A DNA stretch of 53,927 nucleotides from positions 1-53,927 of the forward strand of contig CAJOEV010000007.1 of assembly GCA_905233545.1 (NCBI GenBank). The letters are read 5' to 3'. The position numbers and the translations under genes are program-made. Positions within the stretch are counted from its first letter, which is position 1. Every line of letters begins with the position of its first letter. This DNA comes from an uncultured Eubacterium sp. Lineage in GTDB: Bacteria; Bacillota; Clostridia; Oscillospirales; Acutalibacteraceae. Below are positions 23,947 to 36,865 of this stretch, piece by piece. Below the pieces are notes generated by a model, which searched no databases, was not told the origin of the DNA, and saw nothing but the letters and a program-made list of their open reading frames with translations.

Positions 23947-24624
23947 TTATCCTGCCTGTTCGGCATCGTGTTGCAGTGCTTTTTGTCTTGCTTCCTCGAG
24001 CATCATTGATTTAACCTTCATAAGTCTTGTTGTCGAGCTTCGCTCGTTTTCATCAAGCTTCATAGTTATATATTTGATTGTTTCCTCATATCTCGGAATC
24101 ATAACATGCTCGAGCGCGTTAACGCGCCTTCTTGTTTTTTCAATCTCGGCGCTCATCAGCGCGCATGATTTTTCAACCTCGGCAAGACGGAGCATTATGG
24201 GCATAATGTCCGAAAGCGACTTAACCGCATCGTCGAGGTCGGAAGAGGTGAAAGCGTAGCCGTAGGAATAAATATCATTTTCGTCCGCTGTTTTGAGCTT
24301 TGCGTCGAATTCGGGAAGAATAACGCTCATAACATTCTTTTCGGTTATTTCAAGGCTCATTTCCTGAGCAGGCATCATAAGCGCAACATCCAAAGCCGCA
24401 TCGCTCATAACCGAGCGCGCAACTGCAATATGCTTATTCGATTCTTTTATTCCTTCTTCAACCTGACGGCGCAATTCCTTGTTTTCACGAACAAGTTCAA
24501 GAAAACGGCGCATTAATTCGTCGCGCTTATCTTTAAGAAGCTTGTGACCCCTTCGTGCGGTTGCAAGCTTTCTTTTCAGATTTGTAAGCTCCATTCTGGT
24601 TGGGTTTACATTCATTACTGCCAT
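23947..24624 (-). CDS. ntpD: V-type ATPase subunit D (central stalk)
   Basis: This 225-residue protein begins MAVMNVNPTRMELTNLKRKL and continues ATARRGHKLLKDKRDELMRRFLE, the conserved start of the D subunit that forms the rotating coiled-coil axle in the A3B3 head. The long N- and C-terminal helices are clear. The ATG at 24624 is used because aaggtg lies 7 bases upstream. It is the last gene of the operon. A 127-base repeat-bearing gap separates it from ntpB, unlike the tight spacing of the other genes. Confidence 0.95.
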   Translation of the reverse strand: MAVMNVNPTRMELTNLKRKLATARRGHKLLKDKRDELMRRFLELVRENKELRRQVEEGIKESNKHIAVARSVMSDAALDVALMMPAQEMSLEITEKNVMSVILPEFDAKLKTADENDIYSYGYAFTSSDLDDAVKSLSDIMPIMLRLAEVEKSCALMSAEIEKTRRRVNALEHVMIPRYEETIKYITMKLDENERSSTTRLMKVKSMMLEEARQKALQHDAEQAG

Positions 24625-24649
24625 AATTTCACCTTAGGAATTGAGAATT

Positions 24650-24735
24650 GAGAGTTGAGAATTGAGAATTTCGGGTGCTGCGCACGGCGATCATATAATC
24701 GGGTGCGGGTGTCCCGCCCACAATTCTTCATTCTT
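24650..24735. repeat. Intergenic repeat unit between ntpB and ntpD
   Basis: A run of gaattgaga / gagttgaga words is followed by tcgggtgctgcgcacggcga (24671-24690) and tcatataat (24691-24699), then cgggtgcgggtgtcccgccc. The tcgggtgctgcgcac core recurs at 38658 and, inverted, at 41951-41976. Confidence 0.7.
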
Positions 24736-24751
24736 CATTTTTAATTCTAAA

Positions 24752-26119
24752 TTAATCGTAGTATTCATCAAGAAGCTCGTCGGAGATACGTTTGAGTTCG
24801 CTTCTTGGGAAGATTTTCAGAAGCTTCCAGCCGATATCAAGAGTTTCCTCAATAGTTCTGTCGGATGAAAAGCTCTGGTTGATATATTCGTTTTCAAATT
24901 CGTCGGCAAATTTTGCGTAAAGCTTATCCATATCGGTAAGCGCTGCCTCGCCGAGAACGACCATAAGCTCTTTTGCGTCCTTACCTCTTGCATATGCCGA
25001 GAAGAGCTGGTTCATTGTGTTTGAATGGTCTTTTCTTGTTTTGCCTTCGCCGATACCCTTATCTTTAAGTCTTGAAAGTGAGGGAAGAACGTCAATAGGA
25101 GGAAGGATTCCGCGGCGGTACAAATCACGCGATAAGATTATCTGACCCTCAGTGATATATCCCGTTAAGTCGGGAATCGGGTGGGTTTTGTCATCCTCGG
25201 GCATTGAGAGAATCGGAATCATTGTGATTGAGCCGTCTTTTCCCTTCTGTCTTCCTGCTCTTTCATAGATTGAAGCAAGGTCGGTGTACATATATCCGGG
25301 ATATCCGCGTCTGCCGGGAACCTCTTTTCGTGCGGCTGAAACCTCACGCAGAGCGTCGGCATAGTTGGTAATATCCGTCATGATAACAAGAACGTGCATT
25401 CCCTTGTCGAATGCAAGATATTCGGCAGCTGTAAGCGCCATTTTAGGAGTTGCAATTCTTTCGATTGCGGGGTCGTTTGCAAGGTTTGAGAACATAACCG
25501 TTCTTTCGATTGCGCCCGTTTCTCTGAAAGACTGAATGAAGAAATCAGATTCTTCAAAGGTGATACCCATTGCAGCGAAAACAACGGCGAATTTTTCATC
25601 CTTGCCCCTTACCTTTGCCTGACGCGCAATCTGAGCGGCAAGCTGAGCGTGGGGAAGTCCCGAAGCGGAGAAAATGGGAAGCTTCTGACCTCTTACAAGG
25701 GTGTTGAGTCCGTCGATTGCAGAAACACCTGTCTGAATGAACTCCTGGGGATATGCTCTTGCGGCAGGATTCATCGGAAGTCCGTTAACATTCATTCTCT
25801 TTTCGGGGATGATTTCGGGACCGCCGTCGATGGGTCTGCCAAGTCCGTCAAATACTCGTCCGAGCATATCTTCGGAAACGCCGAGCTCCATCATTCTGCC
25901 TAAAAATCTTACTTTACTGTTTGAGAGGTTGATTCCCGTTGAAGGCTCAAAGAGCTGAACAAGTGCGTCGGTTCCGTTGATTTCAAGAACACGGCATCTT
26001 CTTGTTTCACCGTTTGCAAGCTCGATTTCGCCGAGCTCGTCAAACTTGACGTTTTCAACCTTTCTTACAAGCATAAGAGGACCTGCTACTTCTTCAACTG
26101 TTCTGTATTCCTTTGGCAT
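24752..26119 (-). CDS. ntpB: V-type ATPase subunit B
   Basis: This 455-residue non-catalytic subunit of the A3B3 head begins [18 protein letters not shown]. It carries [20 protein letters not shown] and [16 protein letters not shown] in place of a true P-loop, then [21 protein letters not shown]. It lines the nucleotide sites together with subunit A. The length is standard. Its start overlaps the ntpA stop by one base. The C-terminal part is the helical bundle typical of the family. Confidence 0.96.
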   Translation of the reverse strand: MPKEYRTVEEVAGPLMLVRKVENVKFDELGEIELANGETRRCRVLEINGTDALVQLFEPSTGINLSNSKVRFLGRMMELGVSEDMLGRVFDGLGRPIDGGPEIIPEKRMNVNGLPMNPAARAYPQEFIQTGVSAIDGLNTLVRGQKLPIFSASGLPHAQLAAQIARQAKVRGKDEKFAVVFAAMGITFEESDFFIQSFRETGAIERTVMFSNLANDPAIERIATPKMALTAAEYLAFDKGMHVLVIMTDITNYADALREVSAARKEVPGRRGYPGYMYTDLASIYERAGRQKGKDGSITMIPILSMPEDDKTHPIPDLTGYITEGQIILSRDLYRRGILPPIDVLPSLSRLKDKGIGEGKTRKDHSNTMNQLFSAYARGKDAKELMVVLGEAALTDMDKLYAKFADEFENEYINQSFSSDRTIEETLDIGWKLLKIFPRSELKRISDELLDEYYD

Positions 26120-27891
26120 CAGAATTCCTCCTTTGCATTGATAACTTCATTGATATCGGAGTCAAGAAGAGAAAGGGTTTTCTCAAATTCAGCGTCGATA
26201 TCATCTTCCTTGATATACTTGAAACGACCGATTGCTTCTCTTGAAGGAATGGAAACAAGCTTTTCAATGTTTGCATTCATATCAAGAGCCGCAAGCGCTT
26301 TATCGTAGAACTCAAGCACAAGGCTCATCATATAAAACTGCTTTTTAAGCGATGTATAGGTGTCAACCTCGTGGAAGGCAAGCTGGTGGAGGAAGTCCTC
26401 ACGAATACTTCTTGCAGCCTCCATTTTAAGTCTGTCGGTTGCTGAAAGTGCGTCCATACCGACGAGTTTAACAATTTCTTCAAGGGAAGCTTCGTCAGAA
26501 AGAAGTCCCATAATTCTTGTTCTTAAGGTTGTCCACTGAGAATCAACATTGCTGTTGAACCATCTGCCGAGATTATCAGCATAGAGTGAATAAGAGGTCA
26601 GCCAGTTGATAGCGGGGAAGTGGCGCTTGTATGCAAGTGCGGAATCGAGTCCCCAGAAAACCTTAACAATTCGAAGGGTTGCCTGGGAAACGGGCTCGGA
26701 AATATCACCGCCAGGAGGGGATACGGCACCGATAACAGAGAGCGCGCCCTCATGTTCATTGCTGCCGAGAACCTCAACTCTTCCTGCTCTTTCATAGAAC
26801 TGGGCAAGACGCGAACCGAGATATGCGGGATATCCCTCTTCACCCGGCATTTCTTCAAGACGTCCGCTCATTTCACGAAGCGCCTCAGCCCAACGGGAGG
26901 TTGAGTCTGCCATAAGCGCAACTGAATAGCCCATATCTCTGAAATACTCGGCGATTGTTATACCCGTGTATATTGAAGCCTCACGAGCTGCAACGGGCAT
27001 ATCCGAGGTGTTTGCAATAAGAACGGTTCTCTCCATAAGTGATTTGCCCGTATGCGGGTCAATCAGCTCGGGGAACTCGTTTAAAACATCGGTCATTTCG
27101 TTTCCGCGTTCACCGCATCCGATATAAACAACGATGTCTGCCTCTGCCCATTTTGCAAGCTGATGCTGGGTTACGGTTTTACCGCTTCCGAAAGGACCGG
27201 GAATAGCCGCAACACCGCCCTTTGCAATCGGGAAGAGTGTGTCAACAACTCTCTGTCCCGTTATGAGGGGCATATCGGGGGAGAGTTTTTTCTTATAAGG
27301 TCTGCCCTGACGGACCGGCCATTTCTGCATTAATGTAAGTTCAAAGCTTTCTCCGTTTTCGCCCTCAATTTCGGCAATCTTGTCAACAACCGTAAAATCG
27401 CCTTCGCTGATGGCTTTAACTGTTCCGCGCATTCTCGGAGGAACCATAATCTTATGCTTAACGATATCGGTTTCCTGAACATATCCGAGTTCATCGCCCG
27501 CAGAAACTTTGTCGCCCTCCTTTGCTGTCGGGAAGAAGTGCCACTTTGTTTCTCTTGAAAGCGAGGGAACTTCAATACCTCTTTCAAGATTGTTGCCCGA
27601 AAGCTCCATAATCTTTTCAAGCGGTCTTTGAATTCCGTCGAAAATACCTTTGATAAGACCGGGACCGAGCTCAACGCTCAGCGGTTCATTTGTTGATTCA
27701 ACCTCTTCGCCCGTTCCGAGTCCCGAAGTATCCTCATAAACCTGAATTGAAGCCTTGTCACCGTGCATTTCAATGATTTCGCCGATAAGTCTGTGTTCAC
27801 TGACTCGAACAACATCGAACATATTGGCGTCCCTCATATCCTTTGCAACAACAAGGGGTCCCGATACCTTTAATATTGTACCTTTACTCAT
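26119..27891 (-). CDS. ntpA: V-type ATPase catalytic subunit A
   Basis: This 590-residue catalytic subunit has an N-terminal beta barrel, the A-subunit non-homologous insert (about 110-200), Walker A GPFGSGKT (232-239), GCGERGNEM and the Walker B-side [15 protein letters not shown]. It hydrolyses ATP to drive rotation. Length and motifs are standard for bacterial/archaeal A subunits, and it contains no intein. It lies 32 bases after ntpG and overlaps ntpB by one base. Confidence 0.97.
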   Translation of the reverse strand: MSKGTILKVSGPLVVAKDMRDANMFDVVRVSEHRLIGEIIEMHGDKASIQVYEDTSGLGTGEEVESTNEPLSVELGPGLIKGIFDGIQRPLEKIMELSGNNLERGIEVPSLSRETKWHFFPTAKEGDKVSAGDELGYVQETDIVKHKIMVPPRMRGTVKAISEGDFTVVDKIAEIEGENGESFELTLMQKWPVRQGRPYKKKLSPDMPLITGQRVVDTLFPIAKGGVAAIPGPFGSGKTVTQHQLAKWAEADIVVYIGCGERGNEMTDVLNEFPELIDPHTGKSLMERTVLIANTSDMPVAAREASIYTGITIAEYFRDMGYSVALMADSTSRWAEALREMSGRLEEMPGEEGYPAYLGSRLAQFYERAGRVEVLGSNEHEGALSVIGAVSPPGGDISEPVSQATLRIVKVFWGLDSALAYKRHFPAINWLTSYSLYADNLGRWFNSNVDSQWTTLRTRIMGLLSDEASLEEIVKLVGMDALSATDRLKMEAARSIREDFLHQLAFHEVDTYTSLKKQFYMMSLVLEFYDKALAALDMNANIEKLVSIPSREAIGRFKYIKEDDIDAEFEKTLSLLDSDINEVINAKEEF

Positions 27892-27923
27892 ATTAGTACC
27901 ACCCGTTTACTATATATCTATAG

Positions 27924-28235
27924 TTAGTTTACTATATCCGAGCCTACGGCTCTTTCAACAAATGAGCTAACCTGTTCCATACCCATTCCCGTATTTCCGA
28001 AAACTCCCGGAATCGGAATAATGGCAGGGAGTGGCTCATCATTATATCTGTTTATCTCATTTTTTATCTGAGAAGCAATGTTTTCGGTTATAAATATAAC
28101 TCCGTATCCTGTTTCGGCAAGATTTCTGAGAGTTTTAACCGCCTGTGTGCTCTCTTCAACAGGGAAAATTGTTATACCAAGCGATGCAAATCCGTAGATG
28201 CTGTTTTTATCGCCCATTGCCGCAATTTTATACAT
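27924..28235 (-). CDS. ntpG: V-type ATPase subunit F
   Basis: This small Rossmann-like subunit binds the D axle. From ATG 28235 it is 103 residues (MYKIAAMGDKNSIYGFASLG, then GVIFITENIA and IPGVFGNTGMGM). A GTG three codons upstream is an alternative but sits too close to the ribosome binding site aaagga. The start overlaps the end of ntpC by 8 bases. It is named ntpG after the E. hirae gene at the same operon position (subunit F in the general V-ATPase nomenclature). Confidence 0.9.
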   Translation of the reverse strand: MYKIAAMGDKNSIYGFASLGITIFPVEESTQAVKTLRNLAETGYGVIFITENIASQIKNEINRYNDEPLPAIIPIPGVFGNTGMGMEQVSSFVERAVGSDIVN

Positions 28236-29196
28236 AGCATTCACGCATCCTTTCCCTTATAACATCACCGGATATATGACTCTGCTTTGCCGAAAGAATG
28301 ATTCTCAGACATTTTATCTCCGTTTCCTTTGCAACAAAGTATGCAGCAAGGGGACTGAGTCCGAAAGCGGTCATCTTTGCCTTTTTAACAATGGAAAGCA
28401 GTTTGTCGTCACAGTATTTTTCAAAAGCGGAAGAGCTGTTTTGCAATTCTTCTCTGTAATCCGAAAAGCCCGATGATGCAAGCCATTCAAAGAATTCCTC
28501 TTCGCCCGACAACGCAGCTTCGATTAATGCGCTTTTATTGATTAAGTCATTATCTGCAATAGCTGTGCCCAGAAAAACGGAGCTTTTCTTCGTTCTGATT
28601 GCTCTGTATGCCGTTTTTATATCGGCTGCAAGAGCGTAACTGTTTGCATATTCAATTAACAGCTTATCGCCGCTTTCTTTTGAAAAAGCAATTATTGTTT
28701 CAAGTGTTTTTCTGTCTATAAGCGCGTCGCAAAGCTGAGCATTTCCTGTTTTGGTTATCTGCTCAAACGCTTCCTTTGCAGTGCTGCCGATAAATTCGGG
28801 AAGTGAGTCAAAATCACGGCTGCTTACCAAATCAAGCAGCTTTTTCGGCTCGATAACACTGGGAAGAACAAGATATCCCTCGGCGTCATAATCCATAATC
28901 TCGGATTTAAGAATTGCCTTTAGATTCTGGAAGTCGTTTTTAACAATTAACATTCTGAGAACTTCTGCTTTGTCGGCAGCTTCGTGAATGCTGTTCCAAA
29001 CCTCATTCAGCTCGGCGTCCAGAACCGCGGAATAATCGCCGTCCTCACCAATTTCATAGCCCTTTTCGGCAACAAGCGCAGCTGCTTTTTTATAGCTTTC
29101 TGCATTAATCAGCTGTTCCATATCGCTTTGCGTGAGCAGTGAATTCTCCTTTGCGCGAACAGAGGCAACGGCAAAAAGATAGTTATTGTCTTTCAA
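28228..29196 (-). CDS. ntpC: V-type ATPase subunit C (d-type)
   Basis: This 322-residue all-helical protein begins MKDNNYLFAVASVRAKENSLL and contains SYKKAAALVAEKGYE and FQNLKAILKSEIMDY. It matches the V-ATPase AC39/d (NtpC) family, the funnel-shaped connector between the central stalk and the K ring. Sequence conservation in this subunit is low, but the order in the operon (E-C-F) supports it. Its end overlaps ntpG. Confidence 0.9.
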   Translation of the reverse strand: MKDNNYLFAVASVRAKENSLLTQSDMEQLINAESYKKAAALVAEKGYEIGEDGDYSAVLDAELNEVWNSIHEAADKAEVLRMLIVKNDFQNLKAILKSEIMDYDAEGYLVLPSVIEPKKLLDLVSSRDFDSLPEFIGSTAKEAFEQITKTGNAQLCDALIDRKTLETIIAFSKESGDKLLIEYANSYALAADIKTAYRAIRTKKSSVFLGTAIADNDLINKSALIEAALSGEEEFFEWLASSGFSDYREELQNSSSAFEKYCDDKLLSIVKKAKMTAFGLSPLAAYFVAKETEIKCLRIILSAKQSHISGDVIRERMRECYV

Positions 29197-29211
29197 TTCA
29201 ATTGCCTCCCG

Positions 29212-29796
29212 TTAATCAAACAAAACCGAATTCAGCGCATCTCGGAGCTCATCAAGCTTTGAAGAGGCAATCGCGTCAAACGAGCAGTTGATATCAATGT
29301 CCTCATAAACAAGAATGAAGCCGCCGTCAATATCAACTGAATCGCCCAAAACGATTTCACTGTCTTTAAGTTCTTTGTTTACGCTTTCAACAAAGCCCTT
29401 CGGAAGTCTTTTTTTATCTTTCTCAGACAAGCAAAGTGAGCCCTTCTGGTTTCTTGAATTGCTGATAATAAGCGCTTTGATGATTTCAAAGTATTCGCCA
29501 TCGGGAAGATTTTTTATCTCATCAAGCGATTTTTTCAGTGTTTCATCAATTGTTTCGAGCTTCGATTTAAGCAGAATTTTGCTTTTTGCGAACTCCGATG
29601 AAGAAAGAGCAATCTGCGCCATGCTGTCAAGTTTCTTTGCGGTTTTTTCATCGTTATCCGAAAGAATTTTTTGTGCGCTTTCCTCGGCGTCCTTTATTAT
29701 TTCGTCAGCCTTTTTATTTGCTTCTTCAATAATAGTGCGACAACGGTCATTTGATTCATATTCAATTTGAGAAATGATTTTTTCAAGACCTGACAT
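29212..29796 (-). CDS. ntpE: V-type ATPase subunit E (peripheral stalk)
   Basis: The ATG at 29796 is used, with aaaggtg 6 bases upstream; the GTG at 29805 is part of that site. The 194-residue protein has a long N-terminal helix rich in Ala, Glu and Lys (CRTIIEEANKKADEIIKDAE) and a C-terminal globular part. It forms the EG peripheral stalks with the NtpF-type subunit. The gene lies 11 bases after ntpK and 15 before ntpC. Confidence 0.9.
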   Translation of the reverse strand: MSGLEKIISQIEYESNDRCRTIIEEANKKADEIIKDAEESAQKILSDNDEKTAKKLDSMAQIALSSSEFAKSKILLKSKLETIDETLKKSLDEIKNLPDGEYFEIIKALIISNSRNQKGSLCLSEKDKKRLPKGFVESVNKELKDSEIVLGDSVDIDGGFILVYEDIDINCSFDAIASSKLDELRDALNSVLFD

Positions 29797-29807
29797 ATTG
29801 TTCACCT

Positions 29808-32259
<2,452 letters not shown>

Positions 32260-32311
32260 ATTAACTTTTGCCGTAATTCCTCACCTCGTTTCCAAGTGTG
32301 AAATGTTTTAA

Positions 32312-32623
32312 TTATTTAAGTATGATTTCTTTAACCTTGTCAGTTGCCTGGGGAAGTCTTGAAGCGCTTTTTTCTCTGAGCTGTTTTGAGAGCATTTCGG
32401 CTTCCTTTTCGGCTTCTTCGGTCATTTTTTTGGCATCGCTTTGTGCGCCCTTAACAGCTTTATCATAGGATTCATCTGCATTTGATTTGGCGCTTTCAAC
32501 TATTTCTTTTGCCTTGGCTTTTGCATCGCTGATTATCTTTTCAGCCTCGGCTCTTGCCTGTTTTTCGTTCTGAGAGGCTTCTTCTTCCTTCTTCAAAACA
32601 GAACTGAGCATTTCGGACACCAT
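32312..32623 (-). CDS. ntpF: V-type ATPase subunit G/H (peripheral stalk helix)
   Basis: This 103-residue protein is almost entirely charged alpha helix: KKEEEASQNEKQARAEAEK, then KAKAKEIVESAKSNADESYD. It is the expected coiled-coil partner of subunit E. It is the first gene of the operon, 52 bases before ntpI, with gaaggtga upstream. The assignment rests on composition, length and operon position, since this subunit has little sequence identity. Confidence 0.85.
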   Translation of the reverse strand: MVSEMLSSVLKKEEEASQNEKQARAEAEKIISDAKAKAKEIVESAKSNADESYDKAVKGAQSDAKKMTEEAEKEAEMLSKQLREKSASRLPQATDKVKEIILK

Positions 32624-32653
32624 ATTCTCACCTTCTTATATTTTATCTTTTTC

Positions 32654-32682
32654 AATATAGCACAATAGCCTATTAATTTCAA
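32654..32682 (-). promoter_or_regulatory. Promoter of the V-ATPase operon
   Basis: On the minus strand TTGAAA (32682-32677), 17 bases, TATATT (32659-32654), 31 bases before the ntpF start codon. Confidence 0.7.
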
Positions 32683-32705
32683 TATTAAATATTGATATAA
32701 AATGT

Positions 32706-32734
32706 TTTACTTTTCAGACTTTTTTTGATATAAT
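32706..32734 (+). promoter_or_regulatory. Promoter of the secreted glycoside hydrolase
   Basis: TATAAT (32729-32734) with tttact (32706-32711) 17 bases upstream. It lies back to back with the V-ATPase promoter. Confidence 0.55.
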
Positions 32735-32762
32735 TATCCCAAACAGAATGGGGGAGTAATTT

Positions 32763-35700
32763 ATGAAAAAGACTGCATCATTGATATTGACTGTAATATT
32801 GGTTTTTTCAACATTTAACTTTGCCGTTTTCGCTGACGCAGCTACAACGGTTATAAGCAGAAGTACGGAGCTTTCTGCCGCTTTTAAAAACGGCGGTAAT
32901 TATGAACTCAGCGCATCTGCTTCAATTCCTTTTATGATATATAAAGAGGGAATCACCAAAAACCTGAGCATAAAAGGCAACGGCAAAGAGATGAAGTGCA
33001 GCGGCAACGGAAACGATTCGATGTTTTTTCAGAACGAGTATGCCGTTTCGTCCTTTACTGATGTTGTTATAACGGGCAACACAAAACCCGATGTCGGAAT
33101 CTGGCTCGGCTCGGGCAATATGAGTTTTACAGACTGTGCAATTAAGAATTTTAATATCACGACAAACCGTTATTCAGCTCTTGCAGCGGCTAATGGGACA
33201 AAGCTCACCCTTAAAAACACGGCATTTTCTAATAATAACTCATATGATTTGCAGATTAACGATTCCGCGACGGTTGATATTGCGGGCTCAACCTCGCTTT
33301 CAAAAGTAAGGGTTTCATCAAATTTCTGCAAAATCAATTTCAAAAGCGGTTTTTCGGATAGCTTTGAAATGAATTTTGACAATCCTGTTGCAAAGGAAAT
33401 AGGAACTGTTTCAAGCGACAGCGATATTTCGAATATAACCGTTGCAAACGATAATTTCAGCCTTGAAAACAGGGACGGAAAGCTGTATCTCAAAGCTGAT
33501 AAGGAACCTGAAATTCACTTTGATATGGCGCAGAGAGAAACGCTTTATAAGGGCTCGACGGGCTTCCTTTACGGCGCTGCTGAAATAAACGTTCCCTCAG
33601 TCGATTTGTTATACGGACTTAAGCCCGACACTATGGTTCAGAAGGCATATGCGGGCAAACAGCATCCGACGGGCGACGCAATAAGAACAAGCTCCGCGCT
33701 TCTTGAGGCGGGCGTAAAGGATATGCAGATATATCTTCAGGACCACTATCTTGAATGGCCGTACGACGCACCGTATAAGCAGGTTGAAAGAGAAGTTAAC
33801 GGCGAAATGAAAACAATCACCGTAGTTGATGTTGACAAATATCAGAAGGTCGTTGAAGAAATCCTTTACGGTATGATTTGCGATAAGGTAAATCAGGGCG
33901 ATGAAGGAGCATTTAAGGGCAGTGACGGAAACTATTATAAGCTTAACGGCAACGGAAAGCACTACAGTTATGTTCTTTTCAATGAGCCCAACGATATCTG
34001 GTTCAGCTGGAATGAAGGGCTCGGGGGAAAAGATTTCGAAGGCTTTAAAGAGGCGTGGAATCAGATATATAAGGCTGTTCATAAGATTGACCCCGATGCG
34101 CGATGCGTAGGTCCCAACTATTCGGGATTTGAAGAGGAAAACTATGATTCGTTCCTTGAATATTGCTATAATAACAATTGTCTGCCCGAAATTATTTCGT
34201 GGCACGAGCTTGGCGATATTTCGCTTACGGATTTCAAAAAGCACTACGACAAAATTCAGAATATTGTTGATAAATACTATACCGAAACCGAAAAACCCGA
34301 GCTGTTGGTTAACGAATATGCGCGCCACTATGATATCGGCTCAGTAGGCGGACTTGTAAAATGGCTTGCGATGTTCGAGGATAAGGATATGAGCGGCTGT
34401 ATGGCGTATTGGGCAATGGCAAACACGCTCAATGAAATGGCAGCCGACCAGAATTCCCCCGCTTCAACCTGGTGGGTATATCATTGGTATGCTCAGATGA
34501 CGGGCGAGCAGTGTCCGCTTGTTTCACCTGAATTTGACAAAACTAAATTTTACGGCGTAACCTCATACGACGAGAACAATAATATGGGATATGTTCTTTT
34601 CGGAGGAAATGAAAATGAAAACGGTACCGAAACCGTATATCTCGATAATATTAACTCAACCGATTTGACGAACAGCAATGATGCGATTGGTGTTAAAATC
34701 TACGGCGTTCCGTTTTCGGGACAGCTCGGCGCAAACTACAAGCCCGAGGTGATTTTTGAAGGCAATATCAAAGCCGAGGAAAACTCGCTAAAGATTAAGA
34801 TTAACAACACCGATGAAATGGAGGCGTATTTTGCAGTTCTGACAAAGCCCGAGGACGATGAAACAATCTCCGACGCTTCCGGTCTTGAATTCCCGTATTT
34901 CAGCTATGAAGCAGAAAATGCAGAGCTCCTCGGCGGAGCAACGGCACATTCAAAGGGCGTTTGGTGGGATTTTGCAACCTCGGGAAGAATGAATGTCGGA
35001 AATATCAATAATAACGGCGACGGTGTTTGTTTCACGGTTGATGTTTCCGAAAGCGGATACTATAACGCTTCAATTTTCTATTCTCTCCAGGCTCCGTATG
35101 TCAACCCGAAAACCCTTGTTCCGCAGGAAAGCGGACAGAACAGGGGAATCGGAAAATCCCTTCCGTACGGAATGGAACTCGACGGAAAAACACTTCCGAA
35201 TATCACACTTGAATCAACTGTAACCTGGGCATATAAAAGCCATTGCGACACAAGAATTTATCTCAGCGCAGGTCAGCACAAAATCACATATAAACATATA
35301 AACGGCGACCAGGGCAACAAGGGAAATCTTCAGCTTGTTGCAGCGCTTGACAAGCTCACATTAACCAGGGAAACGGGCTTTGAAAACGACTTTGAAATCT
35401 GCCTTGATGAGATGAGCAATTTCAAGGACGGGGACTCTTACAGAGTTACTGCCGTAGCTCCCGAGGCGGGCTATTACACAGTCAGCGCAGACGGCGAATT
35501 CACACTTAAAAAGCAGTGCATTGACTATGCAAAAGACGCAAAATCCTTCTCAAAATGCAGTGTTTACGACGTTCCCGTCGGCAAAACCGTTTATCTTGCA
35601 AAGGGCGCAAACACGCTTTTTGTTGACGGCAGTGCTTCAATTCTCAGCTTTGAATATGACAGCACGTTGACCTCGGAAAGCTCAAGTGTTATCAACAGCT

Positions 35701-36854
35701 GCGATATAACCACCCACGGCAACAGCCCGACGCTGAAAAAGAACAAATACGCAAACAGCGGATATGTTATTTCCGAGCTTGGAATCGGTCAGAATCCCGA
35801 TAAAAACGATAAGGCGCAGTATAACTATTCAACATTTACACTTAACGCTCCGAGCGAGGGAACATATAATTTTGCAATCCGCTATTCAAACGATGAGCCC
35901 GCTCCGATTATGCAGAAGGCGGACGGCTCAACATATATTCATCCCTATAATATCGACCTTGTTGAAAGATATGCTCAGATTATTGTTAATGGCGGTGAGC
36001 CCGAGACGGCTTATTTCAAAAACACTTTGAGCTGGGATACTTTCAAAACGCTTGATGTTCAGCTCGAGCTCAAAGAGGGCGAAAACGAGATTAAGATTTA
36101 TAACGATAATTCGTATCAGTTCAGCAATCTTGTCAATTCGACAGCTCCCGAAATTGACACAATAACCGTTTCAAAGCTCAGCGGAACAGGGGAAAAGGTT
36201 TCCTTCTACGCTCGAGGAGCAAGCACTAACCATGATTTCCAGGACGGATATCCCTTTGTAACCCCTGCAACAACAACTTCAAACGGCAGGATTGACTGTG
36301 AGCTTGTTTGCCTTGAATGCGGATACAGAAAACAAACAACAACCACTATTTACAAGGTTTCTTCCGTTTCACTTTCAAAAACTGCGTATGCCTATGACGG
36401 AAAAGAGAAGAAGCCGACTGTAACTGTTAAGGATTCAAAAGGCAGAACTATTGACAAGAGATTCTACAGCGTTAAGTATTCCGATAATAAGGCAATCGGA
36501 ACAGCAAAGGTTAAGCTGACTTTCAAAGACCATTATAAAGGAACAAAAACCGTTTCCTTTAAGATAAATCCGAAAAAGACTTCAATAAGCAAGGTAACGG
36601 CGCTTTCAAAGGGCTTCAGAATTAAATGGAGCAAACAATCTTATTCGGGATATCAGATTCAGTATGCAGCGAACAGCTCGTTCAAGAGCGCAAAAACCGT
36701 TAATGTTAAAGGAAACAAAACAACAAGCAAGAGCATATTGAAACTTAAAGCAAAGAAAAAATACTATGTAAGAATCAGAACATACAAAACCGTCGGCGGT
36801 AAAAATTATTATTCCGACTGGTCGGTGAAGAAAGCAGTAACAACCAAGAAATAA
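32763..36854 (+). CDS. Large secreted clan-GH-A-like glycoside hydrolase, multimodular
   Basis: This 1363-residue protein has a signal peptide (1-26, ending FADA), then a beta-helix-like N-terminal region (about 30-245). A catalytic (beta/alpha)8-like domain (about 255-620) contains FNEPND with putative acid/base Glu408 and LLVNEYA with putative nucleophile Glu518. The NEP motif and Glu pair are hallmarks of clan GH-A; the layout is nearest to GH39-like enzymes but I cannot fix the family. A CBM35/CBM6-like module (about 690-865, opening SYEAENAELLGG), another sugar-binding-like module (about 955-1120), a CxxC hairpin and an Ig-like/FN3-like C-terminus follow. The substrate is unknown, probably plant or mucin polysaccharide. 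The TPR gene starts at its stop codon. Confidence 0.72.
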   Translation: MKKTASLILTVILVFSTFNFAVFADAATTVISRSTELSAAFKNGGNYELSASASIPFMIYKEGITKNLSIKGNGKEMKCSGNGNDSMFFQNEYAVSSFTDVVITGNTKPDVGIWLGSGNMSFTDCAIKNFNITTNRYSALAAANGTKLTLKNTAFSNNNSYDLQINDSATVDIAGSTSLSKVRVSSNFCKINFKSGFSDSFEMNFDNPVAKEIGTVSSDSDISNITVANDNFSLENRDGKLYLKADKEPEIHFDMAQRETLYKGSTGFLYGAAEINVPSVDLLYGLKPDTMVQKAYAGKQHPTGDAIRTSSALLEAGVKDMQIYLQDHYLEWPYDAPYKQVEREVNGEMKTITVVDVDKYQKVVEEILYGMICDKVNQGDEGAFKGSDGNYYKLNGNGKHYSYVLFNEPNDIWFSWNEGLGGKDFEGFKEAWNQIYKAVHKIDPDARCVGPNYSGFEEENYDSFLEYCYNNNCLPEIISWHELGDISLTDFKKHYDKIQNIVDKYYTETEKPELLVNEYARHYDIGSVGGLVKWLAMFEDKDMSGCMAYWAMANTLNEMAADQNSPASTWWVYHWYAQMTGEQCPLVSPEFDKTKFYGVTSYDENNNMGYVLFGGNENENGTETVYLDNINSTDLTNSNDAIGVKIYGVPFSGQLGANYKPEVIFEGNIKAEENSLKIKINNTDEMEAYFAVLTKPEDDETISDASGLEFPYFSYEAENAELLGGATAHSKGVWWDFATSGRMNVGNINNNGDGVCFTVDVSESGYYNASIFYSLQAPYVNPKTLVPQESGQNRGIGKSLPYGMELDGKTLPNITLESTVTWAYKSHCDTRIYLSAGQHKITYKHINGDQGNKGNLQLVAALDKLTLTRETGFENDFEICLDEMSNFKDGDSYRVTAVAPEAGYYTVSADGEFTLKKQCIDYAKDAKSFSKCSVYDVPVGKTVYLAKGANTLFVDGSASILSFEYDSTLTSESSSVINSCDITTHGNSPTLKKNKYANSGYVISELGIGQNPDKNDKAQYNYSTFTLNAPSEGTYNFAIRYSNDEPAPIMQKADGSTYIHPYNIDLVERYAQIIVNGGEPETAYFKNTLSWDTFKTLDVQLELKEGENEIKIYNDNSYQFSNLVNSTAPEIDTITVSKLSGTGEKVSFYARGASTNHDFQDGYPFVTPATTTSNGRIDCELVCLECGYRKQTTTTIYKVSSVSLSKTAYAYDGKEKKPTVTVKDSKGRTIDKRFYSVKYSDNKAIGTAKVKLTFKDHYKGTKTVSFKINPKKTSISKVTALSKGFRIKWSKQSYSGYQIQYAANSSFKSAKTVNVKGNKTTSKSILKLKAKKKYYVRIRTYKTVGGKNYYSDWSVKKAVTTKK

Positions 36855-36865
36855 TGGAGAACAAA

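Noticed and set aside
24650-24735. CRISPR array at the gaattgaga repeats
   Set aside because: The repeat words are under 12 bases, directly adjacent and without spacers.
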